Origin: a bacterium
Lineage (GTDB): Bacteria; Moduliflexota; Moduliflexia; Moduliflexales; JAUQPW01
Assembly: GCA_030550175.1 (NCBI GenBank)
Contig: JAUQPW010000033.1
Span: forward strand, 1-50,800
Direction of reading: 5' to 3'
DNA length: 50,800 nucleotides
The translations under genes were made by a program, and so were the position numbers. Each line of letters starts with the position of its first letter. Positions within the stretch are counted from its first letter, which is position 1. The notes under the pieces are model-generated. The model made no database searches and had not been told where the DNA came from. It saw nothing but the letters and a program-made list of their open reading frames with translations. This document shows, piece by piece, positions 8,939-16,603 of this stretch.

Positions 8939-8939
8939 A

Positions 8940-8970
8940 ATAAAAAAATAACCCCCTCCATAGAGGGGGC
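8940..8970 (-). terminator. Rho-independent terminator of the S21-like gene
   Basis: On the minus strand CCCCCTC, a four-base loop and GAGGGGG form a perfect 7-bp stem followed by TTATTTTTTTA. It lies 12 bases after the stop codon of the S21-like gene. Confidence 0.9.
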
Positions 8971-8981
8971 GGAAAAGGAAT

Positions 8982-9161
8982 TTAGCGAGAATACTCTCTA
9001 CTTTTTTTCAGCTTCCGTTTCCGCTTGAGCTGTCTCTTTACCGAAGCCGGTACAAAATACTGACTCTCTTTATATTCCCGGAGAATGAATCCGGATCGTC
9101 TTTTAAATTCCTGTAATGCTTTAGGGAAACTCCCGTTTACTTTAATGTATATATTAGCCAC
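8982..9161 (-). CDS. rpsU: Small ribosomal protein bS21-like
   Basis: This short gene reads from GTG 9161 to TAA 8982-8984 (59 residues). The product is MANIYIKVNGSFPKALQEF, then KRRSGFILREYKESQYFVP, then a very basic tail SVKRQLKRKRKLKKSRE. bS21 proteins share this plan: an N-terminal strand, an AL..FKR helix, an E.K..Q/E.Y/F patch and a Lys/Arg-rich C-terminus. AGGA sits at good spacing before GTG. A strong terminator follows and a structured leader precedes it, as expected for a highly expressed small RNA-binding protein. The divergence from textbook S21 leaves some doubt. Confidence 0.75.
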   Translation of the reverse strand: MANIYIKVNGSFPKALQEFKRRSGFILREYKESQYFVPASVKRQLKRKRKLKKSREYSR

Positions 9162-9183
9162 GATAATCCTTTCATAAAATTTA

Positions 9184-9234
9184 ATTCCTTGCCGTCAACC
9201 CATTTTTATGGTTGAAATAAAGCGGCAAAGGAAT
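9184..9234 (-). promoter_or_regulatory. Structured leader hairpin upstream of the S21-like gene
   Basis: On the minus strand ATTCCTT-T-GCCG pairs with CGGC-AAGGAAT (one bulged T). An inner stem CAACC/GGTTG has an AT-rich loop. The hairpin ends 22 bases before the GTG start. This is consistent with an autoregulatory leader for a ribosomal protein, though no match to a named family was checked. Confidence 0.5.
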
Positions 9235-9363
9235 AAATATTACCTGAAATGACCTAACCCTCCTTGCTAACTAGTGTAGCCTAATTTACTAATATACTAC
9301 CCTTTTAAAGGGTATGCTAGCTTTTTTTAACTCCAGGGAGGAACCCCTTCTAATTCAGTATAA

Positions 9364-9484
9364 CATTTTCTTCTGTAGATCATTGCGAGCAACGACAGGA
9401 GCGAAACAATCCAGGAATCTGTATAGAACCTGAAAGATTACTTCGTCGCTCTCGTTCTTCGCAATAATAGCTTACAGAAAATTC
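9364..9484. repeat. Palindromic repeat with GCGAGCAACGACAGGAGCG core
   Basis: CATTGCGAGCAACGACAGG at 9381 faces CTTCGTCGCTCTCGTTCTTC and GCAATAA at the right (to about 9466). The palindrome continues outward as ATTTTCTTCTGTAG and CTTACAGAAAAT. This type (TCATTGCGAG...CTCGCAATGA) is known as a dispersed repeat in many environmental bacterial genomes. It lies upstream of the HyuB gene. Confidence 0.75.
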
Positions 9485-9590
9485 TGTTATGCAGAGATAA
9501 GGTACCTCACCTTTCATCATATATAATATATATTTTGTAAAATGTAAAGAAGAGAATTTATATTTTACGATTCCCTTTTTATAAGTTCCT

Positions 9591-11399
9591 ATGAACCCTA
9601 ATCCTTTAACTTTAGTGATTATTAAAGGTGGTTTAGAGCAAATTGCCGAGGAAATGGACACGTGGTTTGAGCGATCTGCCTTTTCTCCGGCTATTTCCGA
9701 AAGTCAGAATTATGCCTCTGGACTCTATGCAGGAAGTTCTGGGGATTTACTGGTGCAAGGGAGCCGGGGATATCCCCTTTACACAGGGGCTCTTGAATCT
9801 ACAATCCGGCAGCTTTTAGAGCAAGAAACTTCCTTAGCCGAAGGGGATATTTACCTCTGCAATGATCCTTATAGCGGGAGCATTAGCCCAAATCATATCG
9901 CCCTGATTAAACCCTATTTTTATCAAGGACATCGTTTTGCCTTTTTGGCCAACATGGGTCAGCATCTGGATATAGGGAGCCGAAGCTCAACGGGATTCTC
10001 TCCCCGTGTACAAGATATTTATCAGGAAGGGGTTCGATTCCCACTGGTAAAGTTTTGTTCAGAAGATCGACCCGATTCCGATATCCTGAAAATTCTCCTG
10101 GGGAATAGTCGATTTCCCAAAACCCTTTTGGGAGATCTCCAGGCTCAAATCCATGCACTTCGGATGGGGGCTCAACGATTAACCCGACTTTTAGATCGGT
10201 ACGGGTTGAGGGTAGTTCAGGAAAGCATCCTGGAACTTCAACGCCGGAGCGAGTTAGAAATGCGACGATATCTTCAGGATATTCCCAAAGGGGTTTACAC
10301 ATTTTCGGATTATCTGGACAGGGATCACCCCGATGGTAAACCTCTAAAAATCTCCTTGAAGTTCCAGGTCACAGACGTAGGAGCCTGTTTGGATTTCTCT
10401 GAAAGTGACCCTCCATCCGATGGACCTTTCAACAGTACGCTATCTACGACCCTGTCTTCTTGCTATCTCGCCTTAAAACATATTTATCCAGACATCCCGC
10501 TGAGTGCCGGCAGCTTTAAGCCTTTCCAGTTCACCGTTCCAAAGGAAACCTTCCTCAATGCTCCTTTTCCAAAGCCGGTATCTGCTTCGGTCCTGGAAAT
10601 ATCCCAGCGGATCGTAGATGTCATTTTCGGAGTTTTTCATCAAGCTGCTCCGGGTCGGGCCATAGCCGGATCTTTCTCCACCGGAACAAGTTTTTCTTTA
10701 TACGGTCAGGACCCCGTCCAGGGAAGTTACAAATTCACGGGATCTTTACACGGCGGATATGGTGGCAGTAATCAAGCCGACGGGTTAACTAATGGCTCTC
10801 CCCTGGTGGGCCTTCACCGTCTCCCCTCTCTGGAGGTTCTGGAGACCCGATATCCCTTTCTGTTTCAAGAATATAAAATCCGGGAAGGTTCTGCTGGAGC
10901 CGGGCGATTTCGAGGGGGGTTTGGAGTAGTTTGCACGTTTACCCTACGGCGAGGTCAGGCCTTCTTTTCCATTCTGGGAGGTAGAGGGGTCAGTCGCCCC
11001 TTCGGGGCAGCCAATGGTTGGAGTGGATCCGGCAGTCGATACACCCTCCAGATTCGAGGAACCCGCTATATATATGGATTAGAAGCCTCCGAAGGTAAAG
11101 TCCCTCCCGTTTTGAGCAAATTTACCACACCTTCCGTGATTTACCTCATCTCTGAAGAAGATATACCCCTACAAGCCGGAGATATCATTCATCTGGAAAC
11201 TCCAGGAGGCGGCGGTTATGGAAGTCCTTTTGTTCGATCCATCCGGCTGATCACACGGGACGTCAGAGGTGGTTATATCACCCGAGAACAAGCCATGCGA
11301 GAGTATGGGGTGTTTTTTCAAAAAGACTCTCTGGAACTGGATGTAAATAAAACTTCCCAGATGCGACACTATTTTTTAGCCTTTGAAGAAAAGGTTTAA
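9591..11399 (+). CDS. Hydantoinase B / oxoprolinase-family protein (HyuB-like)
   Basis: The 602-residue protein covers a complete HyuB domain: early LEQIAEEMDTWFERSAFSP, then EGDIYLCNDPYSGSISPNH, then GQHLDIGSRSSTG, IYQEGVRFP and a late GGGGYGSP near residue 540. HyuB proteins are normally the beta subunit of ATP-dependent hydantoinases, 5-oxoprolinases or acetone/acetophenone carboxylases and work with HyuA. No HyuA gene is present here, so this copy is either an orphan subunit or partners with a remote gene. The region before the start is very AT-rich. The downstream gene begins 20 bases after the stop. Confidence 0.9.
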   Translation: MNPNPLTLVIIKGGLEQIAEEMDTWFERSAFSPAISESQNYASGLYAGSSGDLLVQGSRGYPLYTGALESTIRQLLEQETSLAEGDIYLCNDPYSGSISPNHIALIKPYFYQGHRFAFLANMGQHLDIGSRSSTGFSPRVQDIYQEGVRFPLVKFCSEDRPDSDILKILLGNSRFPKTLLGDLQAQIHALRMGAQRLTRLLDRYGLRVVQESILELQRRSELEMRRYLQDIPKGVYTFSDYLDRDHPDGKPLKISLKFQVTDVGACLDFSESDPPSDGPFNSTLSTTLSSCYLALKHIYPDIPLSAGSFKPFQFTVPKETFLNAPFPKPVSASVLEISQRIVDVIFGVFHQAAPGRAIAGSFSTGTSFSLYGQDPVQGSYKFTGSLHGGYGGSNQADGLTNGSPLVGLHRLPSLEVLETRYPFLFQEYKIREGSAGAGRFRGGFGVVCTFTLRRGQAFFSILGGRGVSRPFGAANGWSGSGSRYTLQIRGTRYIYGLEASEGKVPPVLSKFTTPSVIYLISEEDIPLQAGDIIHLETPGGGGYGSPFVRSIRLITRDVRGGYITREQAMREYGVFFQKDSLELDVNKTSQMRHYFLAFEEKV

Positions 11400-11418
11400 A
11401 GGAGGTAAAAAATTTATC

Positions 11419-11976
11419 ATGTCCCTTAAAACAAAAGACATAACCTATGAAGAATACCTTGAAATGCCGGAAATAAAACAGAGATACGAAATCATCGATG
11501 GAGAAATGATCTTTATGGCACCTGGGCCAACACCCAAACACCAGATGAATTCACGGAATTTGTTTTTGTCGTTATATAATTTTGTAGCAAGCCATCAATT
11601 AGGAGAGGTGCTTTACGCGCCCCTGGATGTTTTGATTCAACAGAAACCCCTATGTACCCGACAGCCGGATCTTCTGTTTATCAGTAAGGAACGATTAGGC
11701 ATTATAGGTAAACAAATGATCGAAGGAGGACCCGATCTTGTTGTGGAAATCCTCTCACCCTTTAACACCCGAGCGGATGTTGAAAAAAAGCTCAAGGATT
11801 ATGCCATGATAGATGTTCGAGAATGTTGGCTGGTATCTTCTGAGGCCAGGACTATAGAAATCTTGAAACACTCATTCAATCGATGGGAACGGTTGGGATT
11901 ATATGGAACCGGAGACAGGATTACCTCGGAAGTACTTCCGGGACTTTGCTTGAAAGTTGACGAAGTGATAAAATGA
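11419..11976 (+). CDS. Uma2-family (DUF820) putative endonuclease
   Basis: From ATG 11419 the protein has 185 residues: MSLKTKDITYEEYLEMP, YEIIDGEMIFMAPGPTPKHQ, APLDVLI, RQPDLLFIS, GGPDLVVEILSP and KLKDYAMIDVRECWLV. These match the PD-(D/E)xK-like Uma2 fold, with Asp in QPDL and Glu in VVEILSP as likely metal ligands. An AGGAGG site 13 bases upstream lies at the end of the HyuB gene, so the two are probably cotranscribed. The biological role of the family is not settled; many copies are found in multi-copy sets. Confidence 0.88.
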   Translation: MSLKTKDITYEEYLEMPEIKQRYEIIDGEMIFMAPGPTPKHQMNSRNLFLSLYNFVASHQLGEVLYAPLDVLIQQKPLCTRQPDLLFISKERLGIIGKQMIEGGPDLVVEILSPFNTRADVEKKLKDYAMIDVRECWLVSSEARTIEILKHSFNRWERLGLYGTGDRITSEVLPGLCLKVDEVIK

Positions 11977-11988
11977 ACTTAAAAGGTC

Positions 11989-12264
11989 TTAGTCAAGGTC
12001 AATACCTCCACTGATAACCGGAAGAAAGTGAATCTCGCTTTGTTCCCGTACGGGATACCACAATCCCTGAATACCCATTTCTCCATCTACGACCACTGTA
12101 ATATGAGGAGTAATCCGGCCTTCTTCATAAAGACGGTTTTTCAAGCCGGGATAAGCTTTATCCAGATTGTCTAATATTTCTCCCAATGTAGAGCCGGGTA
12201 CAGTCACTTTTTCCACTCCATGGGTGAGCGACCGCATTAGCGAGGGAATCCATACCGTAGCCAT
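11989..12264 (-). CDS. MoaD/ThiS-like ubiquitin-fold protein with C-terminal extension
   Basis: The 91-residue protein reads MATVWIPSLMRSLTHGVEK, then VTVPGSTLGEILDNLDKAYPG, VVVDGE and HFLPVISGGIDLD. The beta-grasp pattern and the ISGG near the end match MoaD/ThiS sulfur carriers. In carriers of this type the functional end is a free Gly-Gly, but here IDLD follows it. Either the tail is cleaved to expose GG or the protein no longer carries sulfur. It lies downstream of the molybdenum hydroxylase gene on the same strand, with a palindrome in between. Confidence 0.8.
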   Translation of the reverse strand: MATVWIPSLMRSLTHGVEKVTVPGSTLGEILDNLDKAYPGLKNRLYEEGRITPHITVVVDGEMGIQGLWYPVREQSEIHFLPVISGGIDLD

Positions 12265-12391
12265 TTCTTTCTACGAATTTATAATCAAACGGGTAATCTA
12301 TCCTGGCGAGCCTCCTGGGTACCTCACAGGTTCTGTCAAAGGATTCCTCGCCAAGACAGATTACCTTATGAAAGGCAGGGTAACCGTGGAG

Positions 12392-12441
12392 GTCAGAAGC
12401 TAGGGTTCAGAGGATTCGGACTTCTGAATCCGGCCTCTGAC
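12392..12441. repeat. Palindrome with TCAGAAG heptamer arms
   Basis: GTCAGAAG...TTCAGAGGATTC faces GACTTCTGAATCC...CTCTGAC. It starts just past the stop codon of the Mo-hydroxylase large subunit and shares the TCAGAAG heptamer with 16545-16594. Confidence 0.65.
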
Positions 12442-12443
12442 TC

Positions 12444-14747
12444 TTACGATTTCTGATTTTTCTTCAAGATTTCTTCCAGGACCCGACCGGGGGACATGGG
12501 AAGATGCCGCATCCGGACTCCCACGGCCCGGTAAATGGCGTTAGCTATGGCAGCAGCCGGAGGAACAATAGGTACTTCACCGACGCCGCGTACTCCAAAG
12601 GGATGCCCAGGATTAGGAACTTCCACAATTACCGTGTCTATCATGGGAAGATCTAAACAGGTTGGCATGCGATAATCGAGGAAACTGGCATTGGCCATTC
12701 GTCCATCTGGGGTATAGAAGTACTCCTCATTAAGGGCCCAGCCGATTCCCTGGGCTACGCCTCCCTGCATCTGCCCTTCCACATAACTGGGATGGATCGC
12801 CTTTCCGGCGTCCTGGACGGCCGTATAACGGAGAATCTGGACTTTTCCGGTTTCCGGATCCACCTCAACATCTACGATATGGGTGGCAAAGGCTCCCCCT
12901 ACCCCACGAGGGGCAACGGTAGCCCGACCCACAACCGGTCCACCGGTTTTGGATAACTGAGCGGCCAGTTCCTTAAAGGTCATGCGCTTCTCGGGATCTT
13001 TACTCAACTGAAAAACTCCCTCGACAGACGTGACTTCTTCCGGGGAAACTCCCCAAATTTTCGCTGCCCGTTCTATCATCTGCCGCTTAACATCCTGTGC
13101 GGCTTCATAGGCTGCCCATCCCGTCGCAAAAGTGACCCTACTTCCTCCAGTCACATCGGTATATCCCACAGAATCCGTATCTCCCACCACAGGGCGAACA
13201 TCTTCCGCTGCAATCCCCAACACCTCGGCGGCCTGCATGGCAACGGACGTACGCGTACCCCCGATATCCGTAGATCCTTCTACCAAACTTACGGTACCAT
13301 CGGCATTAACACTGATGATGGCACTGGACTGAAGACCCACATTAAACCAATAACCCGAAGCTACGCCCCTCCCCCGGTTTGGCCCTTTCAGGGGAGTTTG
13401 ATAATGCTCGTGCTTCATGGCGGCTTCTACCGTTTCCAGATACCCGATCCGGGGATAAGGTAAACCGTCGGCTTTACGATCTCCCTCTTTCGCCCCGTTT
13501 AACAGACGAAATTGCAGGGGGTCCATCCCCAGTTGCTCACAAATTTCATCAATCACCGTCTCGCTGGCAAATGCAGCGTTGGTAGCCCCAGGAGCTCGAT
13601 AAGCTGCTGTTTTCGGCTTGTTTACAACCACATCGTATCCATCGATCAACACGTTGGGGATATTATACGGAGCGAAAATACACATACAGCCCGGATTTAT
13701 AGGAGATCCGGGGTAAGCTCCGGCTTCATAAGCCAGATAAGCCTGAGCGGCTACAATCCGTCCGTCCCTCTTGACTCCCATCTTAACCTTAATATAGGAA
13801 GCCGGTGTGGGACCTGTCCCTTCAAATACTTCAGTCCGACTCATGACTATCTTGACCGGACGACCGGTCTTGCGGGAAAGTAGAGCGGCAACCGGCTCCA
13901 GATAAATCGGTATCTTGCCCCCAAATCCACCCCCAATCTCCGCCGGAATTACCTTGATCTTAGAAACCGGTATTTGTAGAACATCGGAAAGCTGCCTTTG
14001 CGCCATGAAGGCCCCCTGGGTACTGCACCAAACGGTCAGATTGCCATCAGCGTTCCACAGGGCTGTGGCATTATGCGGCTCGATATATCCCTGATGTACG
14101 GTCGAAGTGGTAAATTCCCTTTCTATTACAAAATCTGCTTCCTGGAATCCCTTCTCAGGATCTCCTAGCTTATATTGGATATGCTGCGCAATATTGCTGA
14201 CTTTATCGGTTTTCTCACCCAGGGACTTGGTTTTCAGGTCTGGATGTAATAAGGGAGCATCTTCTCTCATAGCCTGCCGAACCCCCAACACCGGAGGGAG
14301 TACCTCATAATCTACCTCAATCAGGGCTAAGGCTTCCTCGGCAATATGCGGATTAATGGCTGCAACTCCGGCCACAGCATGACCTTTGTAGAGGACTTTC
14401 TCCCGGGCCAGAATGTTTTCCTGCAAATATTTTATATTAATGGCCCCTTCTCCAAGTTCCTCGATCTTATCGGCAACCGGAGGCAGATCCTGTGCTGTTA
14501 CTACGGCTTTGACCCCTGGTAACGCCAGGGCCCGACTCACATCAATGGATCGAATACGAGCATGGGCGTGCGGGCTCCTTAGAATTTTACCATGCAACAG
14601 CCCGGATATTTTTACATCGGCCCCATAAATGGCCCTTCCTGTAACCTTATCGGTCCCATCGTGACGAATAGGACGCGTACCTATAACCTTATATTTCGGT
14701 TTTTCCTTGGATAGTTCCTCTTGGATAGGATTTTCTAATTTAGACAT
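12444..14747 (-). CDS. Molybdenum hydroxylase large subunit (xanthine dehydrogenase family, Mo-cofactor binding)
   Basis: The 767-residue protein has the family's N-terminal RPIRHDGTDKVTGRAIYGAD, the Mo-cofactor motif GGGFGGK (272-278), AYRAPGAT and a C-terminal GVRGVGEVPIVPP whose Glu is the usual base. The AYRAPG loop differs from AYxCSFR of form I CO dehydrogenase, so true CO oxidation is unlikely; oxidation of an aldehyde, purine or aromatic compound is more plausible. It should assemble with the FAD and 2Fe-2S subunits encoded upstream at 17482-16041. An insert of about 1.3 kb separates it from them, which is unusual for this operon. Confidence 0.93.
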   Translation of the reverse strand: MSKLENPIQEELSKEKPKYKVIGTRPIRHDGTDKVTGRAIYGADVKISGLLHGKILRSPHAHARIRSIDVSRALALPGVKAVVTAQDLPPVADKIEELGEGAINIKYLQENILAREKVLYKGHAVAGVAAINPHIAEEALALIEVDYEVLPPVLGVRQAMREDAPLLHPDLKTKSLGEKTDKVSNIAQHIQYKLGDPEKGFQEADFVIEREFTTSTVHQGYIEPHNATALWNADGNLTVWCSTQGAFMAQRQLSDVLQIPVSKIKVIPAEIGGGFGGKIPIYLEPVAALLSRKTGRPVKIVMSRTEVFEGTGPTPASYIKVKMGVKRDGRIVAAQAYLAYEAGAYPGSPINPGCMCIFAPYNIPNVLIDGYDVVVNKPKTAAYRAPGATNAAFASETVIDEICEQLGMDPLQFRLLNGAKEGDRKADGLPYPRIGYLETVEAAMKHEHYQTPLKGPNRGRGVASGYWFNVGLQSSAIISVNADGTVSLVEGSTDIGGTRTSVAMQAAEVLGIAAEDVRPVVGDTDSVGYTDVTGGSRVTFATGWAAYEAAQDVKRQMIERAAKIWGVSPEEVTSVEGVFQLSKDPEKRMTFKELAAQLSKTGGPVVGRATVAPRGVGGAFATHIVDVEVDPETGKVQILRYTAVQDAGKAIHPSYVEGQMQGGVAQGIGWALNEEYFYTPDGRMANASFLDYRMPTCLDLPMIDTVIVEVPNPGHPFGVRGVGEVPIVPPAAAIANAIYRAVGVRMRHLPMSPGRVLEEILKKNQKS

Positions 14748-14889
14748 GACCTGTTTCCTCCTCTTTAATAGAATAACCTTTTACCAGGATTGATTCTTAC
14801 GAAAGGTCTTGGGTTTTCCTACAGGTAATTACGGTCATACGATCTGGTTACCTCCTAAAAGCTAACCTTAATCCATAAAGGTTGTCGTT

Positions 14890-15165
14890 CTGAACCCTCC
14901 GATACTCCGGGGGCTTTGTGAAGCCATCCCTTCAAGTTCAGAGAGTACTTGGCCCCCCTTGCTTCGCTCCGGCCTTCGGTCCCTGTCACTCCTTTTCAGG
15001 GGTAGGGGTTTTTTCTCGCCTAATTCCCTGACCCCCTAGGGGCTAGGTTAAGGCGCTCCCACCTGTTCTTTCCCAGTTTCACGGGGGAGGGAACTTCGCT
15101 TCAACGTTCCTTCCCCTGCAAAGCGGAGGAAGGTCAGGAAGGGGTCAGGTTCAAAAACCTTTCTT
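14890..15165. repeat. Cluster of GGGGTCAGG/CCTGACCCC-type inverted repeats
   Basis: The gap between the Mo subunit and the TIR remnant holds several nested palindromes. CCCTGACCCC and GGGGTCAGG face each other, as do GGCTTTG/GAAGCC and other CCTTCCCC/GGAAGG runs. They resemble the element at 48275-48472. No open frame of note is present. Confidence 0.6.
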
Positions 15166-15211
15166 TGAAAGCATCACCTCCCAGGGTATCGGTTTTTATC
15201 TGTTTTCCACT

Positions 15212-15538
15212 TTAACCTACCAGCAAGGCCGTCCCCTCTTCGGGTTTTTCCAGATCTCCCATGTTTACTCCTAACCGAGTCAGGGCCTGTAACATGGCCT
15301 GAAAATTCTCCTTTTCGTTTCCTTGATAAAGTTTGATAGGCTGTGTGCCTATCAGATAAGTCTGTAAGGGTTCTGGGATCTCGACGGGTTCTAGATAAAC
15401 CGGTAAAATAGGTTTACCAAATTCTATGGCCTGTGCTACTCCATTAATCACGTGCTGGGATTTTATCGACACTTTTGAGAGCATAAGGATAAACACCTTG
15501 CATCTTTTGATGGCTTCCGTGACTTTTTCCCTTCCCAT
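15212..15538 (-). pseudogene. Decayed TIR-domain gene (C-terminal part)
   Basis: The frame gives 108 residues: AIKRCKVFILMLSKVSIKSQ, then HVINGVAQAIEFGKPILPVY and LEPVEIPEPLQTYLIGTQPI, the last two thirds of a TIR_2 domain. Upstream in the same frame the TIR sequence seems to continue (SIHLDLSG then TAA, HKRDD) beyond ATG 15538, to about 15590, so the N-terminal third is broken by a stop. The position that is catalytic Glu in NAD-cleaving TIR domains (HVxxE) is Gly here (HVING, GGA). It is probably a remnant of a signalling or defence gene inserted in the hydroxylase operon. Confidence 0.65.
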
Positions 15539-15599
15539 AAAATCATCCCTCTTATGTTACCCAGATAAATCCAAATGGATGCTCTTATACCTCCTGGAT

Positions 15600-16040
15600 T
15601 CGGATGTACTTTAGAACTGCCTTCTGGGTTTGACTGGTATAACGTAATAAAAATTTTCAGCAGACCTAAATTTCACACCATTTCTCGAGGCAAATGGACT
15701 TACAGGCTCCTTCATCCTTACTTACTTTATCGATGAAATGCGAAAGGGTCCTTTTATGTTCCCTTGCATAGCTTCTTCAACCGGAAACGTATGGGACACA
15801 CGGCATACGCATCCAGCTAAGAAGGGGAAAGCCTTATTTTCAGCCTGAACACCTCCCTTCTTTCAAGGGTATTTTTTCAAACCCAACCCTCCTAACTCCC
15901 TTTTCCTTCAAGGGAAGAGCCCAGGGGGCTAGCGACGACCGATTCCTCCCTCCCACGTCGGGAAGGAGATCAGGGAGCATCTAGACCCCAGGCCTCATCC
16001 TTAACTTGATGCATAGGGAACATACGATCCTTAGAACCGA
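15600..16040. other. Gap with degraded sequence and repeat fragments
   Basis: Between the TIR remnant and the 2Fe-2S gene there is no acceptable gene. The right half (15855-15985) carries CCCTCC/AAGGGAAGAG-type palindromic pieces like those at 14890 and 48275. The left half may be decayed coding DNA, but I recognise nothing in it. Confidence 0.45.
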
Positions 16041-16526
16041 TCATCTCCTTTCTTCGTGGTTGACTTCAGCAGCAGCTAAAACGGCCCGGACAATTTTATC
16101 ATAACCGGTACATCGACACAGATTACCCGCTAACCAATACCTTACTTCCTGTTCGGTAGGGTGTGGATTTTTATCCAGGAGCGCTTTGGACGCAACAATA
16201 AAGCCCGGAGTACAAATTCCGCATTGTAGAGCGGCATATTCTAGAAATTTCTGCTGCAGGGGGTGTAGCTTCTCGGGTCCGGCCAGCCCTTCGATGGTGG
16301 TGATTTCTTTTCCCTGGATTTCTACTCCTAAGACCAGGCAGGAATTCACCAGCACACCATCCATGATGACGTTGCAGGCTCCACAATTCCCGTTATTACA
16401 ACCTTCTTTGCTTCCCGTAAGACCCAATTCATCTCGGAGCACTTCTAACAGGCTCTGCCGAGGTTCACAAAGAAATTCTACTTCTTCCCCATTAATTCGC
16501 GCCTGTACTTGCACTTTTTTAGACAT
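16041..16526 (-). CDS. Molybdenum hydroxylase 2Fe-2S subunit
   Basis: The 161-residue protein has the plant-type cluster Cys43, Cys48, Cys51 and Cys63 (CNNGNCGAC) and the second cluster Cys102, Cys105, Cys137 and Cys139 (CGICTPGF, LCRCTGY). It passes electrons from the Mo site to FAD in the trimeric xanthine dehydrogenase/CoxS family. Length is typical. It is encoded between the FAD subunit and the interrupted large subunit on the same strand. A TCAGAAG palindrome separates it from the FAD gene. Confidence 0.96.
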   Translation of the reverse strand: MSKKVQVQARINGEEVEFLCEPRQSLLEVLRDELGLTGSKEGCNNGNCGACNVIMDGVLVNSCLVLGVEIQGKEITTIEGLAGPEKLHPLQQKFLEYAALQCGICTPGFIVASKALLDKNPHPTEQEVRYWLAGNLCRCTGYDKIVRAVLAAAEVNHEERR

Positions 16527-16544
16527 TCCCGATATGGTAACTAC

Positions 16545-16594
16545 TCAGAAGTCAGAGGTTATCCTGAATTCTAACCTGGGATTCTGACTTCTGA
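16545..16594. repeat. Palindrome with TCAGAAG heptamer arms
   Basis: TCAGAAGTCAGAGGTT and AACCTGGGATTCTGACTTCT face each other with a central TCCTGAATTCTA. Period 7 is visible in both arms. It lies between the FAD and 2Fe-2S subunit genes and may form a hairpin in the operon mRNA. Confidence 0.75.
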
Positions 16595-16603
16595 ACAATT
16601 ATT

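Noticed and set aside
8720..9028. 102-residue open frame on the plus strand
   Set aside because: No family features, poor composition, and it overlaps the S21-like gene and its terminator on the other strand.
12444..14747. Form I CO dehydrogenase large subunit
   Set aside because: The AYxCSFR loop is missing; the sequence has AYRAPG, typical of other molybdenum hydroxylases.
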